A DNA stretch of 32,440 nt from an uncultured Lachnospiraceae bacterium (GTDB lineage: Bacteria; Bacillota; Clostridia; Lachnospirales; Lachnospiraceae), in contig CAMZDG010000034.1 of assembly GCA_947305245.1 (NCBI GenBank), positions 1 through 32,440 on the forward strand, in the 5' to 3' direction. A model generated the notes under the pieces. It worked only from the letters and a program-made list of their open reading frames with translations. It did not search any database and was not told where the DNA came from. Positions 1 to 8,050 of the stretch are shown here, piece by piece. The position numbers and the translations under genes were made by a program. The stretch's first letter is position 1, and each line of letters opens with the position of its first letter.

Positions 1-869
1 AGCTGCTGATGTGCCTCCATCAGGATCGTTCCGCCAGGGGTCTCATACACGCCGCGGCTCTTCATGCCAACCACGCGGTTCTCCACGATGTCGATGATGC
101 CGATGCCGTGCTTGCCGCCCAGGGCATTCAACTTATGGATGATGTCGGAAACCTTCATCTTCTCGCCGTTTAAGGAAGTGGGGATGCCCTTTTCAAAGGT
201 CATGGTCACGTATTCGCCCTCATCGGGAGCCTTCTCGGGCGTTACGCCGAGAACCAGAAGGTGATCATAATTGGGCTCGTTCGCGGGATCCTCAAGCTCA
301 AGACCCTCATGGCTGATGTGCCAGATGTTGCGGTCGCGGCTGTAAGAGGAGTCTGCGGAGAAGGGCAGGTTGATGCCATGCGCCTTGCAGTACTCAATCT
401 CGGACTCACGGGAATCCATGGTCCACTTGTCATTACGCCATGCAGCGATGATCTTAATGTCGGGAGCAAGAGCCTTGATGCCAAGCTCGAAACGGATCTG
501 GTCGTTGCCCTTACCGGTTGCGCCGTGGCAGATCGCGGTAGCGCCTTCCTTGCGGGCAATCTCAACAAGCTTCTTTGCGATCAGGGGACGAGCCATGGAG
601 GTACCAAGCAGGTATTTATTCTCATAAATGGCGTTCGCCTGCACGCAGGGAACAATGTACTCATCGCAGAACTCATCGATCACGTTCTCGATGTACAGCT
701 TAGAAGCGCCACAGAACTTCGCTCTCTCCTCGAGACCGTCAAGTTCTTCTGCCTGTCCGCAGTCCACGCAGACACAGATCACTTCATAATCAAAATTCTC
801 CTTGAGCCAAGGAATGATGGCGGTGGTGTCAAGTCCGCCGGAATAAGCAAGAATGACTTTTTCTTTCAT
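1..869 (-). CDS. argG: Argininosuccinate synthase (3' part cut off by window edge)
   Basis: Ligates citrulline and aspartate using ATP to form argininosuccinate, the penultimate step of arginine synthesis, in the cytosol. Reading leftward from the ATG at 869, the protein begins [15 protein letters not shown]. The SGGLDT loop at residues 10-15 is the N-type ATP pyrophosphatase signature of this family. Further family stretches follow, such as [13 protein letters not shown] near residue 116 and SLNGEKM near 233. About 289 of the usual 400 or so residues are present, and the C-terminus lies beyond base 1. The start is supported by an AAGGAGG ribosome binding site on the minus strand, about 8 nt upstream. 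It is transcribed away from the NhaC-type gene, and ARG-box-like palindromes lie upstream of its promoter, so arginine-dependent repression is likely. The identity is secure. Confidence 0.97.
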   Translation of the reverse strand, partial: MKEKVILAYSGGLDTTAIIPWLKENFDYEVICVCVDCGQAEELDGLEERAKFCGASKLYIENVIDEFCDEYIVPCVQANAIYENKYLLGTSMARPLIAKKLVEIARKEGATAICHGATGKGNDQIRFELGIKALAPDIKIIAAWRNDKWTMDSRESEIEYCKAHGINLPFSADSSYSRDRNIWHISHEGLELEDPANEPNYDHLLVLGVTPEKAPDEGEYVTMTFEKGIPTSLNGEKMKVSDIIHKLNALGGKHGIGIIDIVENRVVGMKSRGVYETPGGTILMEAHQQ

Positions 870-912
870 AGTGAGATCCTCCTTGTAAGCATATAAAATC
901 AAATCTGAAACC

Positions 913-941
913 ACTATACAACAGGTTTTCAAGAAAAGCAA
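913..941 (-). promoter_or_regulatory. Predicted sigma-A promoter for argG
   Basis: On the minus strand, TTGCTT (941-936) and TATAGT (918-913) are separated by exactly 17 nt. This places the transcription start near 906, about 37 nt before the argG start codon. The ARG-box-like palindromes begin about 30 bp upstream of the -35. This is a sequence prediction only. Confidence 0.6.
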
Positions 942-969
942 GAATAATATTAACAAAAAACAGGATTTT

Positions 970-1039
970 TATGGATAAATATTCAATAAATATGCCATAT
1001 ATTTGCATATACATTGAATATAGTGCATATTTATGCATA
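970..1039. promoter_or_regulatory. Cluster of ARG-box-like operators between argG and nhaC
   Basis: ArgR/AhrC binds 18-bp palindromes of the form TGAAT-N4-ATTCA. Three matches to that layout lie here. TGGATAAATATTCA at 972-985 has one substitution, TGCATATACATTGA at 1004-1017 is weaker, and TGCATATTTATGCA at 1024-1037 has a perfectly symmetric 5-4-5 structure. Their centres are 32 and 20 bp apart, close to whole helical turns, which suits hexameric ArgR binding. The whole gap between the two start codons (870-1180) is AT-rich and also holds the two divergent promoters; I saw nothing else in it. Binding is inferred from consensus resemblance and from the neighbouring arg genes. Confidence 0.65.
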
Positions 1040-1103
1040 TTCAGACTAAAACGCAAAACGCGAAGATTTTCTGGATTTTTTGCTTTTTACTTGAAACACG
1101 TGG

Positions 1104-1132
1104 TTTACGGATCTTCCTAAAAATGATATGCT
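1104..1132 (+). promoter_or_regulatory. Predicted extended -10 promoter for the NhaC-type gene
   Basis: TATGCT at 1127-1132 is preceded by TGA, giving an extended TGnTATGCT -10. A weak -35, TTTACG, lies at 1104-1109 with 17 nt between. The same extended -10 style recurs at 2921-2929 and 29041-29049. The predicted start is near 1139, leaving a leader of about 40 nt. Confidence 0.5.
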
Positions 1133-1180
1133 AATAAGTGGAAATAACATTTGGCCCAAAGGCCTGAAAGGAGAAATGCC

Positions 1181-2686
1181 ATGAATTTTTACATGACCTT
1201 CTGGTCGCTGCTGCCTCCGATCATTGCCATCGCGCTCGCGCTGATCACCAAGGAGGTGTATACCTCCCTGTTTGTCGGCATTTTGGTCGGCGGTCTTTTG
1301 TATTCCGGTTTTAGCTTTGAGGGGACAATGGTTCACGTCTTTAGCGACGGCATCGTGGCCTCCGTTGCGAAGCCTTCCAACGTGGGTATTCTGGTGTTCC
1401 TTGTGATCCTCGGCATCTTGGTGATGCTGATGAATAAGGCAGGGGGTTCGGCAGCCTTTGGCCGCTGGGCATCCGAGCACATCAAGACCAGGGCCGGCGC
1501 CCAGCTTGCGACGGTTGCCCTCGGCGTGCTGATCTTCATCGACGATTATTTTAACTGCCTGACGGTGGGCTCCGTGATGCGTCCCGTCAGCGACAAGAGT
1601 AAGATTTCCAGGGCGAAGCTGGCCTACCTGATCGACGCCACTGCAGCGCCCATCTGCATCATCGCGCCCGTGTCTTCCTGGGCGGCAGCGGTCTCCTCCT
1701 ATGTGGAGGACGGAAACGGATTATACCTGTTTATTAAGGCGATTCCGTTCAACTTTTATGCGACCCTTACCATCATCATGATGGTGTTTCTTGCCCTCAC
1801 CAACCTAGACTTTGGTCCCATGGCAAAGCACGAGTATAATGCGAGAGAAAAGGGTGACATCTTCTCTGGCATGAAGAACGCGGCAAGCGCCGCGGACGAG
1901 GGGAGCAATCCGAAGGGAAGAGTGATCGACCTGGTGCTTCCCATCGTGTTCCTGATCGTGGCCTGCGTCATCGGCATGATCTATTCCGGCGGATTCTTTG
2001 AGGGAGAGAATTTCATTGACGCGTTCTCCAATTCCGATGCGTCCGTTGGTTTGATGTTTGGCTCTGCCGCGACTTTGGTGGTCACGGTGGTCTATTATCT
2101 TTGCCGACGCGTCCTCAGCTTTAAGGAGATCACGGGATGCATTCCCGAGGGCTTTAAGTCCATGGTTCCCGCCATTTTGATCCTGACCTTTGCCTGGAGC
2201 TTAAAGACCATGACGGACAGCCTTGGCGCTGCAGAGTACGTGGAGATGGTGGTGAAGGGTTCCGCGGGGGGCTTCAAGACGTTCCTGCCCGCGATCATAT
2301 TCCTGATTGCCTGTGGGCTTTCTTTCTCCACGGGAACCAGTTGGGGCACCTTTGGCATCCTGATCCCCATCACGCTGGGCGTGTTCCCCCTGACGGATCC
2401 CCTTGGCGTTGTCTGCGTCAGTGCCTGCATGGCAGGTGCCGTTTGCGGAGACCACTGCTCACCGATCTCTGACACGACGATCATGGCGAGCGCGGGAGCG
2501 CAATGTGATCACGTGACACACGTGGCCACGCAGTTGCCCTATGCCTTAACGGTGGCAGGCGTCAGCTTTGTTGCATATCTTATCGCGGGACTGTTCCCTC
2601 ATGCCGTTCTCGTGCTGCCGCTTTCGATCCTTCTGATGATCGGTACGCTGTTTGTGATGCGTAAGGTTCTGAAGAAGGAATCTTGA
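1181..2686 (+). CDS. NhaC-family Na+/H+ antiporter-type transporter, possibly an amino acid carrier
   Basis: A 501-residue, highly hydrophobic inner-membrane protein with roughly 11-12 segments. The motifs LIFIDDYFNCLTVGSVMRP (near residue 120), DATAAPICIIAPVSSWA (near 161) and GAVCGDHCSPISDTTIMAS (near 423) are typical of the NhaC / Na_H_antiporter family. I chose ATG 1181 over an in-frame TTG at 1151 because AAAGGAG ends 7 nt before it. The family includes sodium/proton antiporters and malate-lactate exchangers. Some members were predicted from riboswitch regulons to carry amino acids such as lysine or methionine. The gene shares an ARG-box region with argG, so an arginine- or ornithine-related substrate is a reasonable inference, but the substrate cannot be read from the sequence. 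A probable terminator follows at 2743-2789. Confidence 0.88.
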   Translation: MNFYMTFWSLLPPIIAIALALITKEVYTSLFVGILVGGLLYSGFSFEGTMVHVFSDGIVASVAKPSNVGILVFLVILGILVMLMNKAGGSAAFGRWASEHIKTRAGAQLATVALGVLIFIDDYFNCLTVGSVMRPVSDKSKISRAKLAYLIDATAAPICIIAPVSSWAAAVSSYVEDGNGLYLFIKAIPFNFYATLTIIMMVFLALTNLDFGPMAKHEYNAREKGDIFSGMKNAASAADEGSNPKGRVIDLVLPIVFLIVACVIGMIYSGGFFEGENFIDAFSNSDASVGLMFGSAATLVVTVVYYLCRRVLSFKEITGCIPEGFKSMVPAILILTFAWSLKTMTDSLGAAEYVEMVVKGSAGGFKTFLPAIIFLIACGLSFSTGTSWGTFGILIPITLGVFPLTDPLGVVCVSACMAGAVCGDHCSPISDTTIMASAGAQCDHVTHVATQLPYALTVAGVSFVAYLIAGLFPHAVLVLPLSILLMIGTLFVMRKVLKKES

Positions 2687-2742
2687 TTGAAGCAGGATCG
2701 GATCAAAAATGGATTTGGATTCATAAATACTGAGTGACTTGT

Positions 2743-2789
2743 AAAAGCTGTTTTAGGGCTCGCCGGAAGCGATCCTTAAGGCAGCTTTT
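2743..2789 (+). terminator. Probable terminator after the NhaC-type gene
   Basis: AAAAGCTG (2743-2750) pairs with CAGCTTTT (2782-2789). A second AGGG/CCTT pairing inside is followed by a short T-rich stretch. The loop is long and the U-run weak, so termination may be incomplete. It lies 56 nt after the stop codon. Confidence 0.5.
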
Positions 2790-2847
2790 CATTATTATAA
2801 TGCGCGACCGCATGAATATGCATGTTTCAAGATAATATGCAGGCATA

Positions 2848-2865
2848 AATGCATAAATATGCATA
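2848..2865. promoter_or_regulatory. ARG-box-like operator upstream of the GNAT-argJBCD cluster
   Basis: TGCATAAATATGCA at 2850-2863 is a perfect 5-4-5 palindrome within an 18-bp ARG-box frame. It has the same TGCAT-N4-ATGCA form as the box at 1024-1037. Further related half sites lie around it (TGAAT at 2813, GCATAAAT at 2843 and 2882). It sits about 40 bp upstream of the promoter -35. The 2687-3054 gap (368 bp) contains the terminator, this operator, the promoter and an untranslated leader of about 120 nt. CCCC/GGGG arms in that leader around 2995-3037 could form a hairpin. Confidence 0.6.
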
Positions 2866-2901
2866 TATCAAAGAATATTTCGCATAAATCTAAAAAAGTA
2901 C

Positions 2902-2929
2902 TGGACTTTTATGCAAAGTGTGATATGAT
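2902..2929 (+). promoter_or_regulatory. Predicted extended -10 promoter for the arginine cluster
   Basis: TGGACT (2902-2907) and TATGAT (2924-2929) are separated by 16 nt, and TGA immediately precedes the -10. The predicted start is near 2936, about 120 nt upstream of the first start codon. No equally good promoter was seen before argJ, argB, argC or argD, so this is probably the main promoter for 3055-10621. Confidence 0.6.
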
Positions 2930-3054
2930 ACTTTCTAGGTGTTGTGACGGACGCCTTTGTTTTTCATTTTTAAAATTTGGGAGTTGGCTGAAAACCCCTT
3001 GGCCTGGGCCATTGCATACGGCCTTTTACGAGGGGAAAGCATTGAAGGGTCAGG

Positions 3055-3513
3055 ATGAAAAAGTACGAGATCAAGACAATGACAATTGAGGATTATGAAG
3101 GGCTGCACGCCCTCTGGATGACGATCCACGGCTTCGGCATCCGGAGCATTGATGATTCAAGGCTCGGCGTGGAACGGTTCCTAAAAAGAAATCCTTCGAC
3201 CAGCGTGGTGGCGGTGGCGGAGGACGGCGCCATTGTGGGAGGCATTCTTTGCGGACACGACGGACGGCGCGGATGCCTGTATCACGTGTGCGTGCGCGAG
3301 GATTACCGCCGGATGGGCATCGGAAAGGCCATGGTGGTCTATTGCATGAACGCGCTGAAGGCGGAGGAGATCAACAAGGTGAGCCTGATCGCCTTCACGA
3401 AGAATGACGTCGGAAATGCCTTCTGGAATTGCATTGGCTGGACGAAGCGCCTGGACCTGAACTATTATGACTTCACGCTGAATGAGGCGAACATCACGGC
3501 CTTTAACAAATAA
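3055..3513 (+). CDS. GNAT-family N-acetyltransferase, first gene of the arginine cluster
   Basis: A 152-residue single-domain GNAT protein that transfers an acetyl group from acetyl-CoA to an amine. The acetyl-CoA motif A is visible as YRRMGIGKAM (residues 84-93), matching R-x-x-G-x-G. It is preceded by the strand GCLYHVCV and followed by an AFWNCIGW motif B-like stretch. The start is ATG 3055 with a modest GAAGGG upstream. It is the first gene behind an ARG box and lies upstream of argJ. It may supply N-acetylglutamate like a short ArgA-type synthase, or modify a ribosomal or other protein like RimI relatives. Family membership is clear, but the substrate is not visible in the sequence. Confidence 0.85.
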   Translation: MKKYEIKTMTIEDYEGLHALWMTIHGFGIRSIDDSRLGVERFLKRNPSTSVVAVAEDGAIVGGILCGHDGRRGCLYHVCVREDYRRMGIGKAMVVYCMNALKAEEINKVSLIAFTKNDVGNAFWNCIGWTKRLDLNYYDFTLNEANITAFNK

Positions 3514-3560
3514 CGAAACCTGCTGAAACGATTTGTGACTTAAGACAGTCAGGAGTATTT

Positions 3561-4787
3561 ATGAATTTTTCCAAGTATCTGATGGATGATTTCCAAAGAG
3601 ACGTGAATAAGACCATGGCGTCGGTCTGCCGGATCGGTGCGCTGCTGATGATCCTGGTGATCGTGCTGAACGCTTCGCGCGTTTTCGACTTGGATAACCG
3701 CGCGTACCCCGTTCTGGTGGCTTCCGTGATCGTCATGCTCATTCCCACGCTGTATTATGACATTCTCAACTATGACAGTCCGGGAATGAGATATGTCTTT
3801 CTGACCATGACGGTCCTGATGAGCGGCATTCTCTACACCATGTTTTCTTATCACGTGGTGATCATGCTGATCTTCCCCACGGTCATGTCGTGTCTCTACT
3901 GCGACAAGAGGGACGTCATCTATACGGAAGCCATTTCGGTTCCCGTGATCATCATCGCCCACCTGGGCGCGTACGTCGTGAAATACCTGGCGGACGAACC
4001 GCTGCAGACGCTGTCTCGCGTGGTTTATTTCGGCATTATCCCGAGGCTGATCGAGTTTGTGAGTATCGCGGTGCTTTGCTTTGGCATCACGGAGCGGATC
4101 CAGAAGCTCATCCGGGATCTGGTTCGAAAGAACAATGAGCTGGTGTCCAATGAACAGATGCTGATCGAGTCTCTGACGAAGGTCATTGAGCTGCAGTCGC
4201 AGGAGACCGGCGGCCACGTCCGAAGAGTTTCGGAGTACACGAAGATCCTTTGTTCGGCTTGGGGCATGAGCCCTGAGATGGTCTGGATGGTATCCACGGC
4301 GGCCATGATGCATGACGTCGGAAAGCTTTATGTGCCGGTGGAGGTGCAGGAGAAGCCTGAGAGACTCACGGATGACGAATATGAGATCATGAAGCGGCAC
4401 GTGTATTACGGGGAAAAGATGTTTGAGAACTCCACCGGGGAACTGATGGAGATCGCAAAGGCCATCGCCCTGCAGCATCATGAACGGTATGATGGCAAGG
4501 GCTACCTTGGCATCAAGGGGGAGGAGATTGATTTCAATGCCAGATGCGTTGCCATCGCGGACGTATTTGATGCATTGGTATCCACGAGACCTTATAAGAA
4601 GCCTTGGTCGCCGGAGGAGGCAAAGCGTCAGATCATCTCCCAGAAGGGAAGACAGTTTGACCCGGAATTGGTTGACATTTTTGTGGCTCATTTCGATGAG
4701 TTCTTAGATATCTTCAAGAAGTATCCGGATGCGCAGGAGGAGGTTGTCGTAACGCCCACGCACTGGAGAAGAAGACGCGAACGATAA
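3561..4787 (+). CDS. Membrane-bound HD-GYP domain phosphodiesterase
   Basis: A 408-residue protein with about six membrane segments (roughly residues 20-40, 49-66, 77-95, 98-113, 122-142 and 158-175). A linker helix and a cytosolic HD-GYP domain (about 200-385) follow. HD-GYP enzymes hydrolyse cyclic di-GMP or related cyclic dinucleotides at a two- or three-iron centre. The catalytic HD is H251-D252 in MMHDVGK. The second metal motif is HHERYDGKGY at 306-315. The signature proline of GYP is leucine here (GYL, 314-316), though the rest of the motif (GxKGEEI) is intact. The N-terminal sensor has no domain I recognise. It starts with AGGAG about 7 nt upstream, 47 nt after the GNAT gene and 12 nt before argJ. 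That links cyclic dinucleotide turnover to the arginine operon. Domain call secure; activity unproven. Confidence 0.9.
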   Translation: MNFSKYLMDDFQRDVNKTMASVCRIGALLMILVIVLNASRVFDLDNRAYPVLVASVIVMLIPTLYYDILNYDSPGMRYVFLTMTVLMSGILYTMFSYHVVIMLIFPTVMSCLYCDKRDVIYTEAISVPVIIIAHLGAYVVKYLADEPLQTLSRVVYFGIIPRLIEFVSIAVLCFGITERIQKLIRDLVRKNNELVSNEQMLIESLTKVIELQSQETGGHVRRVSEYTKILCSAWGMSPEMVWMVSTAAMMHDVGKLYVPVEVQEKPERLTDDEYEIMKRHVYYGEKMFENSTGELMEIAKAIALQHHERYDGKGYLGIKGEEIDFNARCVAIADVFDALVSTRPYKKPWSPEEAKRQIISQKGRQFDPELVDIFVAHFDEFLDIFKKYPDAQEEVVVTPTHWRRRRER

Positions 4788-4799
4788 GGAGGAAAAGAG

Positions 4800-6026
4800 A
4801 TGTATCAGCAGGTGGAAGGCGGCATTACGTCGCCGCAGGGATTTGAGGCGGCAGGCGTGGAGGCTGGCATAAAGTATAAAAACAGGAAGGACATGGCACT
4901 GGTCTATTCAACCGCGCCCTGTCAGGTAGCGGGAACCTTTACGAGCAACGTCGTGAAGGCAGCGCCGGTTCTTTGGGATAAGAATTTAGTTGAGACGGCG
5001 CCTTTCGTACAGGCGGTTGTCGTGAATTCCGGCATTGCGAACGCATGCACGGGAAAGCAGGGCATGGATGCCTGTGAGGCGGAGGCAAGATGCGCGGGAA
5101 AGCTCCTTGGCATTCCTGAGACGGCAGTTCTCATTGGATCTACCGGCGTCATCGGCATGCAGATGCCGGTGGATCGCTTAGAGGCCGGGATTGAAAAGCT
5201 GGTTGCCGCAAAGGCGGGAACGCCGGAGGCGGGACTGGAGGCGGCGAAGGCCATCATGACCACGGACACGATCCATAAGCAGATCGCAGTGGAATTCGAG
5301 GTGGGCGGCAAGAAGGCCGTGATGGGCGCCATGTGTAAGGGCTCCGGTATGATCCATCCCAACATGTGCACGATGCTTGGCTATGTTTCGACGGACGTTA
5401 AGATTTCGAAGGCTTTGCTTCAGAAGGCCGTGAGCGCCGCAGTGGTGGATTCCTTTAACATGATCAGCGTGGACGGCGACACCTCCACGAATGACACTCT
5501 GCTTGTCATGGCGAACGGTCTGGCAGGGAATGAGGAGATCGCTTCGGAAGGCGCTGACTATGACGCGTTCTGCGAGGCCCTGAATTTCGTGACAAAGTTC
5601 CTGGCAAGAAAGATGGCGGGAGACGGCGAGGGCGCGACCTGTCTGTTCGAGACGAAGGTCGTGAACGCGGATACGAAGCAGAATGCAAGGATCCTTGCAA
5701 AGTCCGTGATCTGTTCTTCCTTAAGCAAGGCAGCCATCTTCGGACATGACTGCAATTTCGGCAGATTCCTTTGTGCGCTGGGCTATAGCGGCGTGCAGTT
5801 CGATCCCGACAAGGTGGATCTCTTCTTTGAAGGAAACGGCAAACGCATCCAAGTTTTTGGCGACGGCGCGCCGAAGGCATACAGCGAGGAGGAAGCAACG
5901 GAGCTTCTTTCCGCACCCGAGGTAACGGTCTACGTAGACATGCACGCCGGTGACCAGGAAGCTACCGCGTGGGGTTGCGACCTCAGCTATGATTACGTGA
6001 AGATCAACGCAGATTATAGGAGCTAA
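4800..6026 (+). CDS. argJ: Glutamate N-acetyltransferase / ornithine acetyltransferase
   Basis: Transfers the acetyl group from N-acetylornithine to glutamate, recycling acetyl groups in the cyclic arginine pathway. Bifunctional members also use acetyl-CoA to make N-acetylglutamate. The 408-residue length matches the family. The oxyanion-hole motif GSTGVIG is at 113-119. The self-cleavage site lies in KGSGMIHPNMCTML, between C190 and the nucleophile T191, so the precursor should split into alpha and beta chains. The C-terminus (WGCDLSYDYVKINADYRS) is also typical. AAGGAGG lies just upstream of ATG 4800 and overlaps the end of the HD-GYP gene, suggesting coupled translation. Whether it is mono- or bifunctional cannot be decided from sequence. 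The GNAT gene at 3055 would make biological sense if it is monofunctional. Confidence 0.97.
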   Translation: MYQQVEGGITSPQGFEAAGVEAGIKYKNRKDMALVYSTAPCQVAGTFTSNVVKAAPVLWDKNLVETAPFVQAVVVNSGIANACTGKQGMDACEAEARCAGKLLGIPETAVLIGSTGVIGMQMPVDRLEAGIEKLVAAKAGTPEAGLEAAKAIMTTDTIHKQIAVEFEVGGKKAVMGAMCKGSGMIHPNMCTMLGYVSTDVKISKALLQKAVSAAVVDSFNMISVDGDTSTNDTLLVMANGLAGNEEIASEGADYDAFCEALNFVTKFLARKMAGDGEGATCLFETKVVNADTKQNARILAKSVICSSLSKAAIFGHDCNFGRFLCALGYSGVQFDPDKVDLFFEGNGKRIQVFGDGAPKAYSEEEATELLSAPEVTVYVDMHAGDQEATAWGCDLSYDYVKINADYRS

Positions 6027-6030
6027 AAGA

Positions 6031-6064
6031 CTCGAGGGGAAAACCATTCAAGTTTAGCCCCGAG
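6031..6064 (+). other. Intercistronic hairpin between argJ and argB
   Basis: CTCGAGGGG (6031-6039) can pair with CCCCGAG (6058-6064), with one bulge and an 18-nt loop. No U-run follows, so it is not a terminator. It lies in the 73-nt gap before argB and could affect mRNA stability or translation. Confidence 0.4.
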
Positions 6065-6099
6065 GAATGTATAATATAGCGGAGAGGATGGTTGGTGAC

Positions 6100-6990
6100 A
6101 TGGAAAAGGATATGGAGCAGGTTTTGCAGAAGGCGGAGGTGCTGATCGAGGCGCTGCCTTATATTCAGAAGTTTAACAGAAAGATCATCGTGGTGAAGTA
6201 TGGCGGAAGCGCGATGAGTAATGAGGAGCTTCAGAAGAACGTGATCAAGGACGTGACGCTCTTAAAGCTCGTTGGCTTTAAGCCCATTATCGTGCACGGC
6301 GGCGGCAAGGAGATCAGCAGATGGGTCGGCAAGGTCGGCAAGGAAGCAAAGTTTGTGAACGGGCTTCGCGTGACCGACGCAGAGACCATGGAGATCGCCG
6401 AGATGGTGCTTGGCAAGGTGAATAAGCAGCTGGTGACCATGGTGCAGGAGCTTGGCGTGAAGGCCGTCGGCATCAGCGGCAAGGACGGCGGACTCCTTCA
6501 GGTGCAGAAGAAGTATTCCGACGGGCAGGACATCGGTTTCGTCGGCGACATCACGAAGGTGGATCCCAAGGTGCTCTATGACATGCTGGAGAAGGATTTC
6601 CTTCCCATCGTGGCACCCATCGGACTCGATGATCAGTTCCAGACCTATAATATCAATGCGGATGACGCGGCATGTGCGATCGCAAAGGCCGTTGGCGCGG
6701 ACAAGCTGGTGTTCCTCACGGACGTGGAGGGGCTCTATCGCGACTTTAATGACAAGTCTTCCTTCATTGGCAGACTGACCGCCAGCGAGGCGGACGAGCT
6801 CATCGGCGGCGGATACATTGGCGGCGGCATGCTCCCGAAGCTTGCGAACTGCACCTCCGCCATCAAGAACGGCGTAAACCGCGTGCATATTCTGGATGGA
6901 AGAATTCCGCACTGCCTGCTCCTGGAGATCTTTACCAGAAAGGGCGTCGGCACGGCGATCATCTCGGACGACGAGAAGCTGGAGCCGTAG
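6100..6990 (+). CDS. argB: Acetylglutamate kinase
   Basis: Phosphorylates N-acetylglutamate with ATP, the usual feedback-controlled step of the cyclic arginine pathway. With the start at 6100 it has 296 residues. KYGGSAM (33-39) and [10 protein letters not shown] (66-75) form the nucleotide and substrate loops of the amino acid kinase fold. [10 protein letters not shown] (186-195) and GGGMLPK (241-247) are the later family motifs. A roughly 25-residue helix precedes the first strand, as in arginine-inhibited kinases, so feedback inhibition is likely. In-frame ATGs also occur at 6067, 6088 and 6112. I prefer 6100 because GGAGAGG lies at 6081-6087, whereas Shine-Dalgarno-like sequences before 6067 and 6088 are too close. 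The start is uncertain, the identity secure. Confidence 0.96.
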   Translation: MEKDMEQVLQKAEVLIEALPYIQKFNRKIIVVKYGGSAMSNEELQKNVIKDVTLLKLVGFKPIIVHGGGKEISRWVGKVGKEAKFVNGLRVTDAETMEIAEMVLGKVNKQLVTMVQELGVKAVGISGKDGGLLQVQKKYSDGQDIGFVGDITKVDPKVLYDMLEKDFLPIVAPIGLDDQFQTYNINADDAACAIAKAVGADKLVFLTDVEGLYRDFNDKSSFIGRLTASEADELIGGGYIGGGMLPKLANCTSAIKNGVNRVHILDGRIPHCLLLEIFTRKGVGTAIISDDEKLEP

Positions 6991-7037
6991 GTTTTCGGGT
7001 GCGGCTTTATAAAATGATTTGACTGGAGGAAAATGAC

Positions 7038-7994
7038 TTGAGCATCAAGATATTTATCGACGGCAGTGAGGGAACAACGGGACTGAGGATCCATGAGCGC
7101 ATGGCGGTCAGGGATGACGTGGAGCTTCTTTCGATCGATCCGGAGCTTCGAAAGGATCCCGCGGAGAGAAAGAAGCTGATCAATGCTTCCGACGTGACGT
7201 TCCTTTGCCTTCCGGACGCGGCAGCCATCGAGGCCGTGAGTCTGATCGATCCGGAGAACGACCATGTCTGCGTCATCGACACTTCCACGGCGCACAGGAC
7301 CAATTCGGACTGGGCCTATGGCTTCCCGGAGCTTGGCAGGGCGTTTCGCGAGAAGATCAGAAATAGTAAGCGGATCGCGGTTCCCGGATGTTATGCTTCC
7401 GGCTTTATGATGATGGTATATCCGCTGCTTCAAATGGGAATCCTGGGAACGGATTATCCCGTTTGCGTGACGGCGCTTTCCGGCTACAGCGGAGCGGGAA
7501 AGAAGGCGATCGCTGTCTATGAGTCGGCGGACAAGACGGAGGATCTGTTTGCCCCCAGGGAATATGCGCTCAGCCAGCAGCATAAGCACTTAAAGGAGAT
7601 GAAGCTGATCTCGGGTCTTACCAGGGAGCCGCTGTTCACGCCGGTGGTGGATGATTATTACAGCGGTATGATCGTGTCTCTGCCCCTGTATGCACATCTC
7701 ATGAAGGAGAAGGTGACCCCGGAGGAGCTTCAAAAGAGGTTCGCGAAGTATTATGACGGTGAGCCTTTCCTCAAGGTGATGCCTTTTGGAAGTGAGGCGG
7801 AGGGCAATGGCTTCTTTGCGGCGAATGCCATGTCCGGGAAGGATGACGCGCAAATCTACGTGACCGGTAATGAGGACAGACTTCTTGTCACCGCAAGGTT
7901 TGACAATCTTGGCAAGGGCGCATCCGGCGCGGCGATGCAGTGCCTGAACATTGTTCTTGGATGCGACGAGACGAAGGGCCTGGTTTTATCCTGA
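7038..7994 (+). CDS. argC: N-acetyl-gamma-glutamyl-phosphate reductase, short type; TTG start
   Basis: Reduces N-acetylglutamyl phosphate to the semialdehyde with NADPH. At 318 residues it belongs to the shorter type 2 ArgC group rather than the roughly 345-residue type 1. A Rossmann-type loop GSEGTTG lies at 9-15. The catalytic cysteine is C118 in VPGCYASGF. Other visible family stretches are LCLPDAAA (56-63) and STAHR (83-87). The start is TTG at 7038: GGAGGA lies at 7025-7030, 7 nt upstream, and the only nearby ATG (7033) runs straight into a stop. It lies 47 nt after argB and 56 nt before argD in the same operon. Confidence 0.95.
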   Translation: MSIKIFIDGSEGTTGLRIHERMAVRDDVELLSIDPELRKDPAERKKLINASDVTFLCLPDAAAIEAVSLIDPENDHVCVIDTSTAHRTNSDWAYGFPELGRAFREKIRNSKRIAVPGCYASGFMMMVYPLLQMGILGTDYPVCVTALSGYSGAGKKAIAVYESADKTEDLFAPREYALSQQHKHLKEMKLISGLTREPLFTPVVDDYYSGMIVSLPLYAHLMKEKVTPEELQKRFAKYYDGEPFLKVMPFGSEAEGNGFFAANAMSGKDDAQIYVTGNEDRLLVTARFDNLGKGASGAAMQCLNIVLGCDETKGLVLS

Positions 7995-8013
7995 AGTCGT
8001 AGCCGACTTTCAG
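7991..8013 (+). other. Hairpin overlapping the argC stop codon
   Basis: CTGAAGTCG (7991-7999) pairs with CGACTTTCAG (8004-8013) with one bulged T and a tight 4-nt loop. It covers the argC stop codon (7992-7994) and precedes the argD ribosome binding site at 8039-8044. There is no T-run, so it is more likely an mRNA processing or stability element than a terminator. Confidence 0.4.
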
Positions 8014-8050
8014 GAAGAAGTTTATGCTATCCAGAAACGGAGGAATTGTG

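Noticed and set aside
261..896. A 211-codon open frame on the plus strand opposite argG
   Set aside because: It is the antisense shadow of argG, whose minus-strand translation matches the family throughout; the plus-strand product has no motif and no ribosome binding site.
1151..1180. An earlier TTG start for the NhaC-type gene
   Set aside because: The TTG has no ribosome binding site, and the AAAGGAG used by ATG 1181 lies inside the extra codons.
2995..3037. Possible riboswitch in the leader of the arginine cluster
   Set aside because: Only a loose CCCC/GGGG pairing is present; there is no terminator or known aptamer motif, and the ARG box already explains the regulation.
3549..4691. A 380-codon minus-strand open frame rich in His, Asp and Arg
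   Set aside because: It lies antisense to the HD-GYP gene; its composition is what reverse reading of this codon usage produces, and no ribosome binding site or promoter precedes it.
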